Source: Rhodocyclaceae bacterium (GTDB lineage: Bacteria > Pseudomonadota > Gammaproteobacteria > Burkholderiales > Rhodocyclaceae). Taken from it: a stretch of 64,000 nucleotides of DNA. The stretch spans positions 1 through 64,000 of the forward strand of contig JAVBXY010000005.1 of the NCBI GenBank assembly GCA_030824275.1, read 5' to 3'. This document shows, one piece after another, positions 61,715 to 64,000 of this stretch. Made by a program: the position numbers and the translations under genes. The notes under the pieces were generated by a model. It had not been told where the DNA came from and made no database searches. It saw only the letters and a program-made list of their open reading frames with translations. Positions within the stretch are counted from its first letter, which is position 1. Every line of letters starts with the position of its first letter.

Positions 61715-63544
61715 ATGACGGCGGGTAGCCTCGGTCTGCTCGCCTTGATGGCGTCAGTCCCTTTTCTTTTCCCGTCGCATACATTTCCAATTTCGAGTTT
61801 CTGGAGTGAGTGGTGGGCGGGCGTCCTCGGCCTCTGTGCTGCCGCTGTCGGTTTGCTTGTGACGCGTAGCTCTGCGCTTCTCCTACCGAAGACTCTATGC
61901 ATCCCCCTCATCCTGTTGAGCGCAGTTCTGGTTCAATTCCTGATGGGGCGCCTAGCATTTCCTCAATTGGGTCTATTGCTGGCGATTTATCTTTTATGGG
62001 GCGGATTGCTGATAGTCCTGGGGCGGCACCTAGCCGAAACCATCGGGATGGAGCGCCTTGCTGATACTCTCGCGGGTGCAATTGCTATTGGTGCGCTGAT
62101 TGGAACACTCATTGCGCTTGGTCAATGGATGGGCGTGATCAACGGACTACCTTGGATATTTTCGGCCAATACTGGAGTCGCTTACGGCAATCTAGCCCAG
62201 TCAAACCACCATACTCATTATTCCTGGCTTGGTATTGCCTCGGTCTTATATCTAAAGGGGCGCGGCCTGCTCGGTCGAGTGGTGCTTTGGCCGGTCATCA
62301 TATTAATGGCATTGGGAAGTGTTCTGAGCGGGTCGCGGAGCGTGCTTCTCTACCCAGTTGTTCTTCTTGCTGCTGTAGTCTGGTTAAGGTTGCGAGCCCC
62401 ACGAGGTGAGGGCGATTCGCTGCTTGTAGATGTGGCCATTTTGTTACCACTTGTAGTGGTCCTGAATGGCGTGGTTGTATGGGTATCTCCTCGACTCCCG
62501 GAAATATTGGAGATGCTTGGCCGCGAGTTTTTCCCATTGGGAACGGGAGGCTTCTTTGCCCCGCCGGCTACGCCAGCGACAGCGATCACTCGGCTCTATG
62601 AGCCGATCTCTGGTCCCAGTGAACGGCTTGCAATTGCCCGCGCTGCGTGGTCAGCATTTGTAGATAGTCCATGGCTTGGGCAAGGACTGGGGAACTACGC
62701 ATGGGCAAGTTTTCTTGCTGCGTCGACGTCGACAGGTCCGTCAATGATGGCCGAGCATGCCCACAATTTCGTGCTGCATTGTCTTGCGGAATTTGGTGCC
62801 CCAGTCACCATTGTGGTCCTGCTATCACTTGCAATTTGGGCAAGGCGATTTGCTGTACAGCCTTGGGGACTTCCGCAACTGTGGTGTGCCGGGGTTTTAG
62901 GCATTGGGGCGGTGCATTCGCTGCTCGAATATCCGCTCTGGTACAGCTATTTTCTCGGGCCGACGGCATTGCTGCTTGGCGCTAGTGATACGAGCAAGGC
63001 CTTTGTGATGGAAGGTCGGCGGATGAAGGCCTACTTGTCTGTACTTGCGTTGGTTGGAGTGGTGGTTCTGGCGGATCTGCGCAAGGATTACATGGTGATC
63101 GAAGCTGCTTCCTACCAGCCTTTGGCAGCGCATCCCGACCGGGAACGTGCGTGGCGAATTTCCATGGATCGGTTGCTTGTCGTCTTTCAAGATTCCTTGC
63201 TGTCGCCATGGGCGATGGAGGCATTCGTAAATCTGGCAGAACCGAGCCGTCATTTGGCTGAAGATCGTGCTGCCTTGTGCGAGAAGGGCATTCGGTTTGC
63301 ACCGGCACGAACTCTGGTCGCCCGCTGCGCCATGCACCTCGCCATCGCGGGACGAAATGCCGATGCGCAGCAACTCGGGCGGGCGGTGTTGGCGGCATTC
63401 CCTGCTGAACGGGAAGCGACCATCGCGGAATGGCAACGGGGGGCGAGGATATTCCCGGAGGTGCTTGGGTTGATCGGCGATACGACCAGCGCTCCCTTTC
63501 CCGAACTGTCGCAAAAAAAGTCGGCGCTGGCGGAACGGCGGTGA
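61715..63544 (+). CDS. pglL: PglL-like O-oligosaccharyltransferase (Wzy_C family)
   Basis: A 609-residue membrane protein with about 11-12 hydrophobic segments up to residue 440, then a soluble C-terminal domain. The Wzy_C core has the loop HNFVLHCLAEFGAP and EHAHNF. Next to pilin genes, such proteins (PglL, PilO/TfpO) attach glycans to pilin; a Wzy polymerase or O-antigen ligase is the alternative. The last residues KKSALAERR come from a repeat copy in another frame. The start is ATG at 61715. Confidence 0.8.
   Translation: MTAGSLGLLALMASVPFLFPSHTFPISSFWSEWWAGVLGLCAAAVGLLVTRSSALLLPKTLCIPLILLSAVLVQFLMGRLAFPQLGLLLAIYLLWGGLLIVLGRHLAETIGMERLADTLAGAIAIGALIGTLIALGQWMGVINGLPWIFSANTGVAYGNLAQSNHHTHYSWLGIASVLYLKGRGLLGRVVLWPVIILMALGSVLSGSRSVLLYPVVLLAAVVWLRLRAPRGEGDSLLVDVAILLPLVVVLNGVVVWVSPRLPEILEMLGREFFPLGTGGFFAPPATPATAITRLYEPISGPSERLAIARAAWSAFVDSPWLGQGLGNYAWASFLAASTSTGPSMMAEHAHNFVLHCLAEFGAPVTIVVLLSLAIWARRFAVQPWGLPQLWCAGVLGIGAVHSLLEYPLWYSYFLGPTALLLGASDTSKAFVMEGRRMKAYLSVLALVGVVVLADLRKDYMVIEAASYQPLAAHPDRERAWRISMDRLLVVFQDSLLSPWAMEAFVNLAEPSRHLAEDRAALCEKGIRFAPARTLVARCAMHLAIAGRNADAQQLGRAVLAAFPAEREATIAEWQRGARIFPEVLGLIGDTTSAPFPELSQKKSALAERR
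63516..63540 (+). repeat. 25-bp dispersed repeat forming the end of pglL
   Basis: AAAAGTCGGCGCT then GGCGGAACGGCG, sense, but read in a different frame from the other copies (Lys-Ser-Ala-Leu-Ala-Glu-Arg). The stop codon TGA lies two bases after it. Confidence 0.85.
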
Positions 63545-63737
63545 GTGCTCCGGCGTACCGACAGGGCCGGGTAAAAAAAGTAAAACGAATGTAAATGCTT
63601 GCGAAACCTCACATTTCCCGCCCGGGTTGTACTTGTGCTCCCTGATTCGTCAATAAGCCAAGCTTCCCCCCTGATATCCCGGCTTTCGTATTTCTTTCGA
63701 TGGGTATAGTTCAGGGAAACCTGACCATATTGACCGC
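63545..63737 (+). other. 193-bp gap before mshI
   Basis: No gene is seen. An A-rich stretch (63572-63590) and a possible -10 box TATAGT at 63705-63710, 28 bases before the GTG of mshI, suggest a promoter; no good -35 was found. Confidence 0.5.
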
Positions 63738-64000
63738 GTGCCCATTTCTGTCAAAAAATCTTTCGAGCCAGGCTGGCTGGCGATCGCTCCCGGAGAGGGG
63801 CGGGCTGATTTCATTCACGTGCAGCGTGTGAAGGGATCGGCGCCGAAAGTTCTATTGGCCGAATCGATGGAGCGGGGGGGCGACGATGTGCTGATGCTGT
63901 CCTCGCTACGCAAGCCCTTCGGCCTTGGCGGGAAAAGATGCACGGCCTTGCTTCGGCATGGGGAATACCAGTTCATCCAGACCGACGCTGTCGAAGGCGA
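63738..64000 (+). CDS. mshI: MSHA biogenesis protein MshI (partial)
   Basis: The first 87 codons of a gene that runs off the window. From GTG at 63738 the protein begins MPISVKKSFEPGWLAIAPGEG. MshI is a PilM-like actin-fold protein that works in the inner membrane assembly platform with MshJ and MshK. The length and C-terminus cannot be seen. The name rests on this start and on the neighbouring msh genes. Confidence 0.75.
   Translation, partial: MPISVKKSFEPGWLAIAPGEGRADFIHVQRVKGSAPKVLLAESMERGGDDVLMLSSLRKPFGLGGKRCTALLRHGEYQFIQTDAVEG

Noticed and set aside
61715-63544. Calling the Wzy_C protein an O-antigen ligase (WaaL)
   Set aside because: No LPS genes are nearby and pilin genes are adjacent, so a pilin glycosyltransferase is the better call, although this is not proven.
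1-64000. CRISPR arrays, tRNA genes, complete IS elements and prophage genes
   Set aside because: No regular repeat-spacer arrays, cloverleaf genes, transposase or phage structural genes were recognised. The dispersed repeats have no spacers or flanking direct repeats of usual IS type.

Overview
The window looks like a chromosome segment of a GC-rich betaproteobacterium, most likely of the Rhodocyclales/Sterolibacteriaceae type. This is inferred from gene order and protein style (S10-spc-alpha ribosomal cluster, cysDNH-DUF934-cysI block, MSHA-type pilus genes, TRAP transporter). No 16S rRNA is present to confirm it. No tRNA, rRNA, CRISPR array, complete IS element or prophage was seen.

Layout. 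1-14.4 kb: the end of tuf, then the full S10, spc and alpha ribosomal operons (rpsJ to rplQ, with secY, infA, rpmJ and rpoA), with three recognisable promoters and a closing terminator. 14.5-21.5 kb: assimilatory sulfate reduction (cysN, cysD, cysH, a DUF934 gene, a siroheme sulfite reductase and a TauE-like exporter) divergent from a CysB-type regulator. 21.5-24.2 kb: an FHA-linked nucleotide cyclase and a small AT-richer accessory patch with a lone PD-(D/E)XK nuclease-like gene and a ccdAB toxin-antitoxin pair. 24.2-27.2 kb: a glutamate/aspartate ABC transporter. 27.2-35.8 kb: an AtmA-like ABC exporter, then a TetR regulator leading a fatty-acid beta-oxidation operon (fadE, thiolase, fadJ, thioesterase) with a PsrA-like box in front. 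36-39 kb: an HD-GYP c-di-GMP phosphodiesterase with a foldable leader, darP and pmbA. 39.2-44.9 kb: a DctPQM TRAP transporter divergent from a LysR gene across a 597-bp palindrome-rich gap, then a phosphatase. 45-57 kb: housekeeping genes (glyA, nrdR, ribD, moeB, ctpA, envC, gpmA, grxC, secB, gpsA, trmL). 57-64 kb: an MSHA-like type IV pilus locus (mshE, mshG, an atypical pseudopilin, two type IV pilins, a PglL-like glycosyltransferase and the start of mshI).

The most unusual signal is a dispersed repeat not explained by the gene annotation. I count 13 copies of a 25-bp element and two copies of an 85-bp form, spread from 17.8 to 63.5 kb on both strands. The 85-bp form has the same two ends as the short form plus a 60-bp hairpin cassette between them. 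Ten of the short copies lie inside or at the end of coding sequences. In six proteins the element is read in the same frame and adds a Val-Gly-Ala-Gly-Gly-Thr-Ala-like peptide. Other copies abut stop codons, and one supplies a start codon. This resembles a REP- or RPE-like mobile palindromic element that tolerates, or exploits, insertion in genes.

The gene sets fit a free-living, metabolically flexible bacterium: sulfate assimilation under CysB, fatty-acid degradation under a TetR/PsrA-like repressor, uptake of amino acids and carboxylates, and a c-di-GMP-linked adhesive pilus whose pilin may be glycosylated.
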